The position numbers were made by a program, and so were the translations under genes. The notes beneath the pieces are model-generated. The model saw nothing but the letters and a program-made list of their open reading frames with translations. It was not told where the DNA came from and did not search any database. A stretch of DNA of 64,000 bases from Phlegmacium glaucopus (Eukaryota; Basidiomycota; Agaricomycetes; Agaricales; Cortinariaceae): contig MU130374.1 in NCBI GenBank assembly GCA_015039465.1, forward strand, positions 39,557 through 103,556, written 5' to 3'. Positions 1 through 10,290 of this stretch are shown piece after piece; position 1 is the stretch's first letter; each line of letters opens with the position of its first letter.

Positions 1-1789
1 AACGATTTTAGTGAGCAAGAATGTCCAATACCCGGGACGGGCAATCACTAACAATGCCCATTGGGACCCCAAAAGGTCCCGATGGACATGGGAATGGGCC
101 GTTTGGGAATGGGTGATGGTTCCCATCCCCAAAATCGCCCAGTCCCATTCCCAAAATACCCCCAAATGCCCAAAAATGCCCAAAATGCCCAAAGTTTTTG
201 GGTGTGAGTTAAACCTCTTTTCATTCGTTTATGTACTATCCTTCACCGCCTTGATTAGATTCTATCGTAGGGTAGGTTGTCGATCCAGTAGAAGGAAACG
301 CAATCGCCCTTAGGACCCATCATGTTGTTGTCGGGATTATAGTGATAGAAAATGTATAGGGTATACCGAGGTATGTGGTTCTGTGTAGTTCCGTAGTCTT
401 TTTTGGAGTTAACGACTAAACACCGTTATTCAAACCTAGTCGGAGCCATTCACCCTCCCTTCGACTAAAACTGACTGGATGACTTTATTCGACCTCAGTC
501 ACTATGTAGTCGGTTGCCAGTCGTCCGACCAGTGAATAATCTATGAATAAGAACAAGTAATAAATGACTAGGAAACGTGTAGGTTGACGTGTATCTTTAT
601 ATCCTTTAACCAGGTTTTTCTGATAAATTCTTTATACGTTCATGTGTTGTAGTCCCTTTTGGGTTTAAATTTTAAAGTACTTTAAAAGCATTTGAAAAGT
701 TTAGATACTTTCAAAGTTTTGAAAAGTAATTAAATACTTATAAACTGTCCCCCCAATATTTTGAGATTTTACAGAGTTTTTAGAGGACTTTAACCACGCA
801 TAAAAGACCGATAAAAGTGACCTAAAAGTGTAGAAGTTTTAGACCGCAGTCCCGAAAAGATGTAAAATAAGGCGTACAATCTTGAATATATTGGGTAACA
901 ATTAGTTCCAAATTATGATCATGTTATGTGCCATGTCCACAAACAGGCATTTCCTTAAGTTCTTTTTCCATAATGTAAACAGGTACTGCAACGATGAGCA
1001 GGTGAGATGACCCCGTTGACCCGGTTTAAATCCGTTGTCCACTTGTGAGGCTTTCTATAAACGCTGACCCTGTTACCTCCTTTCACCTCTTGGTAGTCTC
1101 CTATTCCTGGCCCACTGAAACATGTACGCCACCAACCCTAGACCACGTAATCTTTTTCCACTTTTGGTGAGCTGCATCCGTTCTACAGAACCTTGTGCTT
1201 GTGGCCCTTCTTTATTAGAAAGCCGTTGGAAGAGCCTGTTCCTCTTGTGGTGGGCGTGTGCCCGTTGAGCCGCCGGACCATTCTCTCTATTATAATTAAC
1301 TCAAACTGACGCTTTAGTGTTGTTTTACACTCAATTGCTTGGAAATTGGGGTCGGAGACAAGGGTAAGGTAACAATTACTCCTGGCAGAGTGTCGCTACC
1401 TCTCATCAGCAAACCCGGGCCCTGCTATGGACCATTATGTAACGCTCTATAGCACCATAGTGCCATAGTATGGGTCCCTATTTCTGTAGTGTCCAGCAGA
1501 CACTATATAGTACTACATAGCATCACCTAGGGAGTTCATAGCACTCCATAATAGCTCCTTGTTATTCCATAGCACTCTGTACTGAGCTCAATTTGCTGCT
1601 CAAATAGTATTGGTTTATTTTTTTCCGAGTGATTTTTCAAACCATTTTTACTCAAAGCCAAGTACTTGAAAAAAAATACTCTATGTATATTGTCCAACTA
1701 CCTACAATGTGCTTGTCTAATTACACATAAAAATAAAAATCATTATACCATGTTGTTCATTATTCGTTGTATGTCATTTGTGTGTCGTA
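1..1789. other. AT-rich non-coding DNA with short repeats
   Basis: No convincing gene is visible. Positions ~40-200 are a low-complexity stretch built from GGGAATGGG/CCCAAAATGCC-type words on both strands. Positions ~1420-1600 repeat short words around CATAGCACTC and CTATAG. The rest is AT-rich and has only short chance ORFs. It could be decayed transposon sequence, but no terminal repeats or coding motifs are recognisable. Confidence 0.6.
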
Positions 1790-2310
1790 TCCCGCCGTAT
1801 GTCATCGTACATCACTGTATGTCGTTGTACATCACCATATATCGTTGTACATTGCCATATGTCGTTGTACGTCACCGTATGTCGTTGTACATCGCCATAT
1901 GTCGTTGTATGTCGTCGTATGCCATTGTATACCGTTGTATGTCGTCGTATGTCACCATATGTTGTTGTACGTCGCCGTATGTCGCCATATGTCGTCGTAC
2001 GTCGTCGTATGCCATCGTATGCCGTCGTATGCCATCGTATGTCGTCGTATGTTGTTGTACGTCGCCGTATGTCGCCATATGTTGTCGTATGTTGTCGTAT
2101 GTTGTTGTATGCCATCATATGCTGTCATATGCCGTCGTATGTCGTTGTACGTCGCCGTATGTCGCCATATGTTGTTGTATGTTGTCATATGTTGTCGTAT
2201 GCCATCGTATGTTGTCGTATGCCGTCATATGTCGCCAGATGTCATCGTACGTCGCCATATGTTGTTGTACGTCGCCAGATGCGGTTGTATGTTGTTGTAT
2301 GTGGTCATAC
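1790..2310. repeat. 10-bp minisatellite (~52 units)
   Basis: A degenerate 10-bp tandem repeat, consensus about GTATGTCGTC or GTACGTCGCC, runs without a break in register for about 520 bp. Ten is not a multiple of three, so each frame cycles through the same codons. The array carries few stops, so several frames on both strands appear open. These overlapping reading frames (Tyr/Val/Cys/Arg/Met/Ser-rich on the plus strand, Thr/Tyr/Asp/Ile/Arg-rich on the minus) are a by-product of the period, not genes. Confidence 0.9.
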
Positions 2311-2320
2311 AATGTGGTAG

Positions 2321-2615
2321 ATGCCAGCAATGTGGTGAGATGGTTGTGCTCGTATTGCTTGTAGTTAATAAAGAGAATTACAAAAGAAAGAAAAAAACGC
2401 ACATAGTTGGTCTTCGTTGTTGCTGTTCCCCATTGTCAGAGTAATGCCTATAGAATTAAAGAATAAGGGGGGTTGTCGTTGTCAGTGCCATGGCCTAAGA
2501 AAGGAAAAAAAAACCCAAAGTGAGTGTTTACCATTGTCGCGTCCATTGTTGTTGTTGACGTGGCAGGTGAAAGCGGTGATTTGTTGTTGTGACGTGGTGA
2601 CGTGGTGACATTGTT
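2321..2615. other. Non-coding spacer
   Basis: Purine-rich and GTTGTTGTGACGTGG-rich sequence between the minisatellite and the 254-bp repeat. Nothing recognisable. Confidence 0.5.
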
Positions 2616-2869
2616 GAAAGGTTTAGGGCTGGGCTGTTGAACTTGAAAGAAATAAGAAGAAAAAAATGAAGCTTACATAAACTGGATATGGTGTGTATAT
2701 AAGTCTACAGCTACAAAGTATTATGTAGTCCAGTGTAGTCCCCTGTTATCACTACAGAGCAACACTAGCTGTCTATATAATACTAGACAACGCTCCCACA
2801 CTATGGGATGCTATAGGCTTAGCCTATGTATTATGGCATGTTATGATTAAAAATCAGAGTTTGCTGATG
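2616..2869 (+). repeat. 254-bp interspersed repeat, copy 1
   Basis: Nearly identical to 14882-15135, with only a few substitutions seen (for example ATATAATACTAG here and ATATAGTACTAG there). It contains a TATATAAG-like box and a cluster of CTATA/CTACA words. No terminal inverted repeats or coding capacity are visible. The two copies are in direct orientation and bracket the 12-kb retroelement block. It could be a solo-LTR fragment or a short non-autonomous element; the class is unknown. Confidence 0.85.
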
Positions 2870-3011
2870 GCCTCCCAGAACAATTAGTAAGTTATTTAGG
2901 TCAGAATGTACTCCTCTAGCATATCGGAGACCCTTATACGCGAAAAGATATATATATATATTTATTGGACTATCAAGGTTGCAAGGAGTTCACTATTTCG
3001 ACCGCTAGCAA
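2870..3011 (+). repeat. Fragment of the fold-back element arm
   Basis: About 142 bp almost identical to 3550-3691, inside the left arm of the fold-back element, and to the reverse complement of 5205-5347. This makes three copies of the segment in 2.5 kb. It starts directly at the end of the 254-bp repeat. Confidence 0.85.
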
Positions 3012-3370
3012 AAGTGGAGGTAGATGTAACGAGGCACGGAGTAATGTACCGATGTTTTGCGAAGTAGAAAGATGAACGTGTTGGGATCATGTGATCCCTG
3101 CTTCTTGTCCATTAACCACCAGCATACACGATATCGTTAATCGCATTTTAACATTAATTCATTGTAAATTATTATTCCTCTTCGGCATTGACTTCACATT
3201 CTTTTCGCCCACCCACCCACTACCTGGTATCTCCTCTGCTCATTAGTCATGTGTATCTCTTCTAATCATCAGTCTGGGCGAGCATGAAGGAGATTAGCGA
3301 ATTCACAGGCATACTAGGATAGCATGAGATTCTACGCATAAGGTATGGGTCTTTGGTGTTTGTCGCTTCG
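3012..3370. other. Spacer without recognisable gene
   Basis: Unique-looking non-coding sequence between the partial arm copy and the fold-back element. It contains a short match (CTCTGCTCATTAGTC) to the distal end of the fold-back arms, which suggests decayed element sequence. Confidence 0.4.
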
Positions 3371-5526
3371 ATATCCTATTGGGCCACACTTCTCATCTAA
3401 ATATTCAGACTAATGAGCAGAGGTATTGCTGCGGATGGTTTTCCGTAGTCATTTCCTCCGCTCAACCCCGGTTTCGACGAACTAGGAATCCGAGGAACCA
3501 CTAATCAGAATCGGAATTATCGGTTTCGGATTTTTATCTTGTCGCTACCTCTCCCAGAACAATTAGTAAGTTATTTAGGTCAGAATGTACTCCTCTAGCA
3601 TATCGGAGACCCTTATACGCGAAAAGATATATATATATATTTATTGGACTATCAAGGTTGCAAGGAGTTCACTATTTTGACCGCTAGCAAAAAAGATTGT
3701 TGAGAGGTTTGGTGAGAGGGAAGACTTTGTGTCGAGATAAAGACAGCTTGAAAGAAACTGTATTTACTGGGGGAGCTAGGTATATTCACAGGTGGTACTT
3801 ATACTGTTCAGAGTAGCAAGTCTTACCAATAGAAAGAGTCGTGCTACGAGTCAAAGGAGGTCAGAAAGAAAAAGGTAAGGACTATTTACAAGTTATGAAC
3901 GACGGAGACCAGAGGAGGGGAGATCATATGAAAGAGAATGTTACAAAGACTTGAATGTTCCGTCCGACATTGACAGGAGCATGAGTTTCACTATGGGATA
4001 TGAAAAAAAAGAGGTGATGGTAGACGATAAGAAACACTGAAACAATCCGTGGCAGCGTAATTCCTGCGCACGGTATTTGACGAAAGGCAAGATTCGAGAA
4101 GAGGAGGCTAATCACGGATCCAGCGGTAAATATTACCAGCCGAGTTGACTCCCCAAACTACGCCATCGGTACCCGCACCAATATCGACCAAGCCACCGGC
4201 GACCTTGACCCAGAGGTCACTTCCGCCCGTGAACGTGTAGATGCTGCCTCCACTGTTGACACCCCACACATTGGTTTCCGCCCCAGCAGAGATCGCAGTG
4301 AGGGCACCAGAAATTTTGGCCCAGTGATTGGGATCCCCTTGATCCCCGGTATAGCGATAAATTTTGCCAGCGGAGTTGACTCCCCAAACCGTGCCATCAG
4401 CACCTGCGCCAATGTCGGTTAGGGAACCAGGGATACGGACCCAGGGGTCGCTATCATCACCCGTGTAACGATAAATGTTGCCAGCACTGTTGACTCCCCA
4501 GACGTTGGTGCGCGATCCAGCAGAGATTCGTTTGAGAGCACCGGGAATTTTGGTCCAGTGATCGGAATTCCACTGAGTATAGCGATAAATTTCGCCGTTG
4601 GCGTTGACCCCCCAAACCGTGCCATCAGCAGCCGCGCCAAGGGCGGTAAGGGAACTCAGGGACAAGAACGCCAGTGGCTCGCTCGATAATCACCCGGGTA
4701 ACGATAGACGTAGCTACCAGAGTCAACTCCCCAGACGCTGGTAACAGATACAGCAGAGATTCGTACGAGATTACCGCTCATCTGTCTCCAATCAGACATT
4801 GCGAGCGGAAATAAACGTGACAAAGCAAAAACTGCAGCCACGTGAACGTAGCAGCAATAGTCAATAAAATCTACCTGATAAACCACAGATTTTCCATATC
4901 CCATAGTGAAACACATGCTCCTGTCAATGTCGGACAGAACATTCAAGTCTTTGTAACATTCTCTTTCATATGATCTCCCCTCCTCTGGTCTCGGTCGTTC
5001 ATAACTCGTAAATAGTCCTTACCTTTTTCTTTCTGACCTCCTTTGACTCGTAGCACGACTCTTTCTATTGGTAAGACTTGCTACTCTGAACAGTATAAGT
5101 ACCACCTGTGAATATACCTAGCTCCCCCAGTAAATACAGTTTCTTTCAAGCTGTCTTTATCTCGACACAAAGTCTTCCCTCTCACCAAACCTCTCAACAA
5201 TCTTTTTTGCTAGCGGTCAAAATAGTGAACTCCTTGCAACCTTGATAGTCCAATAAATATATATATATATCTTTTCGCGTATAAGGGTCTCCGATATGCT
5301 AGAGGAGTACATTCTGACCTAAATAACTTACTAATTGTTCTGGGAGAGGTAGCGACAAGATAAAAATCCGAAACCGATAATTCCGATTCTGATTAGTGGT
5401 TCCTCGGATTCCTAGTTCATCGAAACCGGGGTTGAGCGGAGGAAATGACTACGGAAAACCATCCGCAGCAATACCTCTGCTCATTAGTCTGAATATTTAG
5501 ATGAGAAGTGTGGCCCAATAGGATAT
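3371..5526. mobile_element. Fold-back element with ~635-bp inverted arms and a captured gene
   Basis: The sequence from 3371 to about 4004 reappears as its reverse complement at about 4890-5526. Roughly six substitutions were seen by eye, so the arms are ~99% identical but not perfect. The ~885-bp centre carries a tectonin-type lectin gene on the minus strand. No transposase ORF is present. The structure resembles a non-autonomous fold-back or long-TIR DNA element that picked up a host gene, or a segment made palindromic by an inverted duplication. The right arm ends exactly at a 26-nt A-tract, so its true outer end and any target-site duplication cannot be judged. Confidence 0.75.
4108..4799 (-). 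pseudogene. Tectonin-repeat (beta-propeller) lectin, frameshifted
   Basis: Six ~37-residue repeats of the tectonin type are visible. Each has the core VWGVNSAGNIYRYTG and a following W-x-K/R-I-x-G segment, which suggests a six-bladed propeller. Fungal tectonins such as Laccaria Tec2 are small cytoplasmic lectins that bind methylated glycans of bacteria and nematodes and serve in defence. Blade 1, from the ATG at 4799, is in a different frame from blades 2-6, which end at the stop at 4108. A one-base indel near 4665-4680 produces an early stop. There is no signal peptide, as in the family. The gene lies between the two arms of the fold-back element and reads inward from the right arm. It is either a recent pseudogene or carries a sequencing error at one base. 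Confidence 0.8.
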
Positions 5527-5552
5527 AAAAAAAAAAAAAAAAAAAAAAAAAA
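5527..5552. other. 26-nt A-tract at a repeat junction
   Basis: A run of 26 A joins the end of the fold-back arm to the middle of a Copia reverse transcriptase. Similar runs occur at 11316-11340 and 28217-28242. None follows a polyadenylation context. Confidence 0.9.
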
Positions 5553-6457
5553 GATCGCAAAGCATGTTGAAATCACCGACTTAGGCAAGCTCCATTGGAT
5601 TCTTGGAATAGAAGTCCGTTGTATCCGTGAAGACCACAAAATTGCCTTATCTCAATGTTCCTACATTGACTCTATCCTGTGACGTTACGGTTTTGAAGAC
5701 CTCAAACCGTTATCCACTCCAATGGACCCCAATGTGCAACTTTCAACTGCTCAGTCCCCATCAACGACAGAAGAATTTGCGGCTATGCGAAATATCCCTT
5801 ATCACGAGGCGATTGGATCACTCATGTACGTGTCGTTGGGAACAAGACCCGATATCAATTTCGCCATCCAAACCGTTTCCAGGTTCACCACTAAACCAGG
5901 TTTGCTCCCATTGGGAAGCCGTGAAATGCATATTTCGATATTTGAAAGGAACCAGGGATTTGTGGCTCGAATACGGAGGGAAACAGAAAGGATTGCAGGG
6001 ATATGCGGATGCGGATGGAAGTATGGCAGAGGACAGAAAAGCGATATCAGGGTACGCCTTCATGGTTAATGGAGGAGCCGTTTCCTGGAGCGCTAAACGC
6101 CAGGAGATCATCTCACTGTCGACAACCGAAAGCGAATACATCGCGGCCACTTATGCAGCAAAGGAGGCACTATGGCTTCGCTCACTTATCTCTCAGTTAT
6201 TCGGCATCAAATTAGACACGACGACCCTGTTCTCGGATAATCAATCCGCAATCGCGTTGACGAAGGATCACCAGTATCATGCACACACAAAGCATATCGA
6301 CATTCGTTTTCATTTTATTCGATGGATCGTTGAAGAAGGATTACTACGCCTAATCTACTGCCCCACAGAAGAAATGGTAGCGGACGTGCTTACGAAGGCC
6401 TTACCATCCACGAAAGTCAAGCATTTCGCGAAAGAATTGGGCCTTGTATCGTATTGA
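5553..6457 (+). pseudogene. Ty1/Copia Pol 3' fragment (RT end and RNase H)
   Basis: The conceptual frame begins inside the reverse transcriptase (LGKLHWILGIEV), passes the typical GSLMYVSLGTRPDINFAI segment and ends with a Copia RNase H: YADADGSMAEDRKAISGY, SLSTTESEY, DNQSAIAL and HTKHIDIRFHFIR. The upstream Pol, integrase and Gag regions are absent, and the copy starts at the A-tract. There is an in-frame TGA at about 5681 (probably CGA to TGA) and a frameshift near 5900, so the copy is dead. The stop at 6457 is followed by a purine tract and the 3' LTR. Confidence 0.9.
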
Positions 6458-6464
6458 GGAGGAG
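6454..6464 (+). other. Copia polypurine tract
   Basis: TTGAGGAGGAG lies between the end of the RNase H frame and the first TG of the LTR. This is the expected place for the primer of plus-strand DNA synthesis. Confidence 0.65.
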
Positions 6465-6742
6465 TGTTGGAAGTATTGGAACCGACGCAACGGTTCCGAG
6501 GTCAAAAGAGGAGCCGAGGACAATACGGTCCAAGGCCCTCCGGGTCTTCATAAAGCCCACATGGCGCACTTGGCGCAGATCGTTCTCCAGTTTATTAACT
6601 GTCAGTATATCGCTTCTCGTATTTCTTATCCATCCCTTTGCAGATACCAAAGAGCCGTAGTTATATCTTACTGCAGAAACTTGTAGTATATAAAGAACGC
6701 CGTATCGTAAATATATCATTCATTCTTGCTATCGTTCTTACA
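6465..6742 (+). repeat. Copia 3' LTR
   Basis: A 278-bp segment begins TGTTGGAAG after the purine tract and ends TTCTTACA. It contains GGAACCGACGCAACGGTTCC, a palindromic block, and a TATATAAAG box near the 3' end. A diverged copy lies in the opposite orientation at 15136-15399. The 5' LTR is not in the window because the element is truncated on its left. Confidence 0.8.
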
Positions 6743-8380
6743 AATCCAATTCTTAAAAGATATATGGACTGCAGGCAACCAGGCAGATAGAGTCAAATGG
6801 CGTCAACAGATTGACGACGACAATGATGCCCTGGCCGAACTTAACCGGGTGCAATCAGAGGCGGATCTGCTAAGAGTCCAGACCGAAATAACCGAAGCAG
6901 AGGCGCTTCGCAAGGAGGAAATGAAGAAAAACAAAAACAAATACGCCCCAATTCCAGACAGAGACGTTCCCACTGTAGCCCCGGTTATCGCTTCTAATTA
7001 CGCGATTAGAAAAATGGACAAGGGCCTTTACGTTGAGTTGTGGTATTACACTAATGCTGGATTAGATGATGCTTTACGGAGCTCGAATACTATTGATGAT
7101 GAAGCGATGGTTATGCTTCGCCGTCCTGATGGCTCATCTTCTTGGGTTCCCTCGGCATCTGCTAGGGATGCTACCAGAGTTTTGGATGATAAAGATATTT
7201 CCTGGGAAGATTTTTGTCAGGCTGCTCCTCGGATGATCATTGCCATGGAACAGGCTGATTGGCCACTGGATCGTGTCACAATGCTCGCCAAGTTCTGGGG
7301 AAACCTACAAATTCACGAACTCCGCTCTTCCAGGGACCCACTTGATCAGAAGACTTTAATTCTCTACCAAGCTGAACAACGAAGACTCTGGCATCTTGCT
7401 ATCACTTCCCCCCGTGGTGCCTACAATCTTTCTCGCATTAATGAAGAAATAATTAGAAAGACTCGCGAACGAGTATATTGGGACGATCGCAAACTCAAGG
7501 ATAACGAGAGAGATTATCGCGTTCGTCCTTTCTTCCTCTCCTCTCTTAAAAATCCTCGTCTAATAAAATCAATCCTTTTTCCTTTTTTCCTCGTCTCTTT
7601 TCCCCACGTTTTGCTACAATGCATGCCCGTCCTTTTGTTTCTCTTGCTATGATGCATGCCCGTCCTTCGCTTTTGCTACAATGCATGCCCGTCTTTCTCT
7701 CTTGCTCCATGCATGCATGCCCGTCCTTCTCTCTTGCTCCATGCATGCCCGTCCTTCGCTCTTGCTCCATGCATGCCCGTCCGTCTTACTTGCTCCATGC
7801 ATGCCCGTCCTTCTCACTTGCTCCATGCATGCCCGTACTCCTCCTCTTTTGTTGCTCCTCACATGCCCGTCCGATCATTGTTATTGCTTTATGCATGCTG
7901 CACCATCAGTCTGATCAACGATTGACAATCCCCTCTTCCGTTCCACAACGAAGAGCCCCAGTTCAATCCGTCACTCATCAGCCACGTCGCCGTTCTGTTT
8001 CCCCAGACCGACATGCGTCTACCTCAAGGCAGTTCCCTCCTGAGAGATCATTCGGTCTAAAAAAGCCGGATTTTCATACGGGCACATCCGGAAGGGTCTT
8101 CTCCGCGTGTGCCGTATGCCTTGGCCGTCATCCCCACAAAGTCGTCGACTGCAACGCTCCGACGCTATGGGACAAGATCACTCCCGCTCTCGCAATTCGA
8201 ACGAACAAGTCCCTTTCTATGCGGGACGGCCGGTCAGTCTGCGCAGACTGGCAACGAGCCGCAGGCTGCTCAAGCCCTCGCCACGACCCTCGTCACATTT
8301 GCTCCGGTTGCGCATCCCCAGCTCACGGCGCTCAAGTCTGTCCTCGAGCAGAGAGGGCTCCGAGCTCTCACTCCATATAA
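6743..8380 (+). pseudogene. Gag-like ORF of the tyrosine-recombinase retroelement
   Basis: The first part (to ~7550) encodes an acidic, coiled-coil-prone protein with RVKWRQQIDDDNDAL, GLYVELWYYT and SWEDFCQAAPRMIIAMEQA segments, of the type found upstream of reverse transcriptase in basidiomycete DIRS-like elements. No ATG occurs in this frame before residue ~60, so the 5' end is cut by the Copia LTR boundary. The C-terminal part (~7915-8380, another frame) has Cys/His clusters resembling zinc knuckles: CAVCLGRHPHKVVDC and CSGCASPAHGAQVC. The 28-bp minisatellite between the two parts shifts the frame, so the ORF is split. It overlaps the RT ORF, as is common in this class. Confidence 0.6.
7617..7900. 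repeat. 28-bp minisatellite within the gag-like ORF
   Basis: About ten copies of a unit like ATGCATGCCCGTCCTTCTCT plus CTTGCTCC are present. The ATGCATG core recurs at 7741, 7769, 7797 and 7825, which gives a 28-bp period. The period is one more than a multiple of three, so each unit changes the frame and the array keeps several frames open. It probably expanded after the element inserted. Confidence 0.9.
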
Positions 8381-10283
8381 CCCAGAGGCCTGGCACGACC
8401 TCTTACTTCGGGCTGGTCTCCTGGCGAAATACCCCCACCTTCCACAAAGCATGCGGACAGGATTCCATCTCAACTTCCCAAAAATCACTTTCACTCAAGC
8501 TCCACCCAACAAAATCACCATCGTCGAATTTGCTGATCAATTCAATAAAATCATTGCTCTCGAAATTCAAAAGCAGCGCTACCTTGCTCCACTCTCTCGC
8601 AAAGATGTCGAGTCTCTTATCGGTCCCTTTCAGTCTTCCCCTTTCTCCATTATACCAAAACCAGGCAGACCGGGCCTTTTTCGAGTGTTGCAAAATTACT
8701 CGTTCCCCCACAATACCTCTCTCGACTTCCCCAATCCCTCTATCAACTCATTCATCGACTCAGATGACTTCCCGACCACTTGGGGCACTTTCACCATTAT
8801 CTCCCTTCTCATTCGTCAGCTACCCCCAGGGTCACAAGTTGCTACTCGCGATGTTGCCGAAGCCTATCGGACTATTCCTCTGCATCCCTCTCAATGGCCT
8901 GGAGCCGTTGTCCATATCAGTGAAAATGTCTTTGGAATCGACATGTATACCTGCTTCGGAGTGGCACCCTCTGCTGGGGTATATGGTGTGGTGGCTGATG
9001 CTGGTACGGACCTACTTAGGTTCAGTGGAATTGGCCCATTGGCGAAATGGGTCGACGACCATGTATTCTTCCGGATCCTTATCAGGTACCTTGATGAATA
9101 CAACCACCAGCGTCTCGCACGGCATGCTGTCCTCTCAGCTCGAGGTCAACAACACGATGGAGGTCGTCTATGGTACAGCGGCAGTCTTTTCCCAGATGGC
9201 ACGCGCGATGAGCATGTCGAAGATTGTCAATTCCCTTGCATTAACTTGTCCAAAAGCTCTCCTCGTTCCATCGAAGACCAACAGTATTCATACAACTTCG
9301 ATGATATCGACCGCGTTTCCGGCCCTCTTGGAATTCCTTGGGAGTTATCCAAAGACGCCCCTTTTTCCTCATCTACTTCATACATCGGCTTCTGCTGGGA
9401 CCTGGAAACACTCACAGTCTCGCTTGGTATCGAAAAGAGGAAGAAATATCTTGCTGGCATCGAAGAATGGTTACTTCAGTCATCACATGTCCTCAATGAT
9501 GTTCAGACATTATATGGAAGACTGCTACATGCTTCTCTCATCGTCCCAGCAGGACGCGCTTATCTCACCGGTTTGGAATCCATGCTCGGTCTATGTAACG
9601 ACCGTCCTTTCATTCCATACTCACCAGTCAGGGGCATCGCTGACGAGCTCGCTTGGTGGTCTTCAAGGCTTTCCCAACCTGTCGTCTCCAGACCGATCCC
9701 CCAGCCAGTTACCCCCGTCGACATCGAGGCCTTCTCAGATGCAAGTTCTGGCATCGGCATTGCCATTGTCATCCAAGGAAGATGGAGGGCTTGGCGCCTC
9801 ATCCCGGGCTGGCAAACCCTTGACGGCTCTCGAGATATCGGCTGGGCCGAAGCGGTCGGTTTTGAACTTCTCATCAGGACCATCGCTCGGTTTATTGGTG
9901 CTAGCGGACACTTTAGGGCATACGGCGACAACAATGGGGTCGTCGAGGGGTGGCGAAATAATAGAAGCAAAAGCAAATCTATCAATGGAGTCTTCCGTCG
10001 CATCCACTCATTCCTCGAAGGCTTTGGATATGCTTTCTCTATTCACACAGACTACGTACCCAGTAAGTCCAACCCAGCAGATCCTCCTTCCAGAGGTATC
10101 TACCCCCCAACCGAGTTGCTCCTACCCGAGATCTCTCTCCCATCTGATCTCCACAGGTTCATTATTGACTCTACCTACCCCTACAGTCCTACAGAACTCC
10201 GTCTCTTCCGTGAGGGCCGTTACCCGCCCGCCGTCGCACAACGCATTGTCAACTCTTTCAGGGATACTGATTCCCACAGCTAG
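8109..10283 (+). CDS. Reverse transcriptase-RNase H of DIRS-type element, copy 1
   Basis: One open frame of 724 codons. RT signatures run in order: FSIIPKPGRPGLFRVL (palm and fingers), ATRDVAEAYRTIPL (motif A with the first catalytic Asp), CFGVAPSAGVYG (motif B) and KWVDDHVFF (motif C, the DD pair). An RNase H domain follows: VDIEAFSDASSG, WAEAVGFELL, AYGDNNGVVEGW and YVPSKSNPADPPSRG. The last is the NxADxxSR hallmark of DIRS and related elements. The ORF overlaps the upstream gag-like frame and is followed at 10291 by the recombinase ORF. It is open throughout, but the element's recombinase is truncated. The true start may be downstream of the first ATG at 8109. Confidence 0.9.
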   Translation: MPYALAVIPTKSSTATLRRYGTRSLPLSQFERTSPFLCGTAGQSAQTGNEPQAAQALATTLVTFAPVAHPQLTALKSVLEQRGLRALTPYNPEAWHDLLLRAGLLAKYPHLPQSMRTGFHLNFPKITFTQAPPNKITIVEFADQFNKIIALEIQKQRYLAPLSRKDVESLIGPFQSSPFSIIPKPGRPGLFRVLQNYSFPHNTSLDFPNPSINSFIDSDDFPTTWGTFTIISLLIRQLPPGSQVATRDVAEAYRTIPLHPSQWPGAVVHISENVFGIDMYTCFGVAPSAGVYGVVADAGTDLLRFSGIGPLAKWVDDHVFFRILIRYLDEYNHQRLARHAVLSARGQQHDGGRLWYSGSLFPDGTRDEHVEDCQFPCINLSKSSPRSIEDQQYSYNFDDIDRVSGPLGIPWELSKDAPFSSSTSYIGFCWDLETLTVSLGIEKRKKYLAGIEEWLLQSSHVLNDVQTLYGRLLHASLIVPAGRAYLTGLESMLGLCNDRPFIPYSPVRGIADELAWWSSRLSQPVVSRPIPQPVTPVDIEAFSDASSGIGIAIVIQGRWRAWRLIPGWQTLDGSRDIGWAEAVGFELLIRTIARFIGASGHFRAYGDNNGVVEGWRNNRSKSKSINGVFRRIHSFLEGFGYAFSIHTDYVPSKSNPADPPSRGIYPPTELLLPEISLPSDLHRFIIDSTYPYSPTELRLFREGRYPPAVAQRIVNSFRDTDSHS

Positions 10284-10290
10284 CCGACTT

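Noticed and set aside
1666..2444. Several overlapping 60-230-codon ORFs on both strands
   Set aside because: They arise from the 10-bp repeat period and the lack of stop words, not from coding selection.
5818..6150. Minus-strand 110-codon ORF
   Set aside because: Shadow of the Copia RNase H frame.
8107..10290. 967-codon plus-strand frame through the RT gene
   Set aside because: Up to 10290 it is an off-frame shadow of RT/RNase H with Ser/Leu-rich composition; only the part after 10291 (recombinase) is real.
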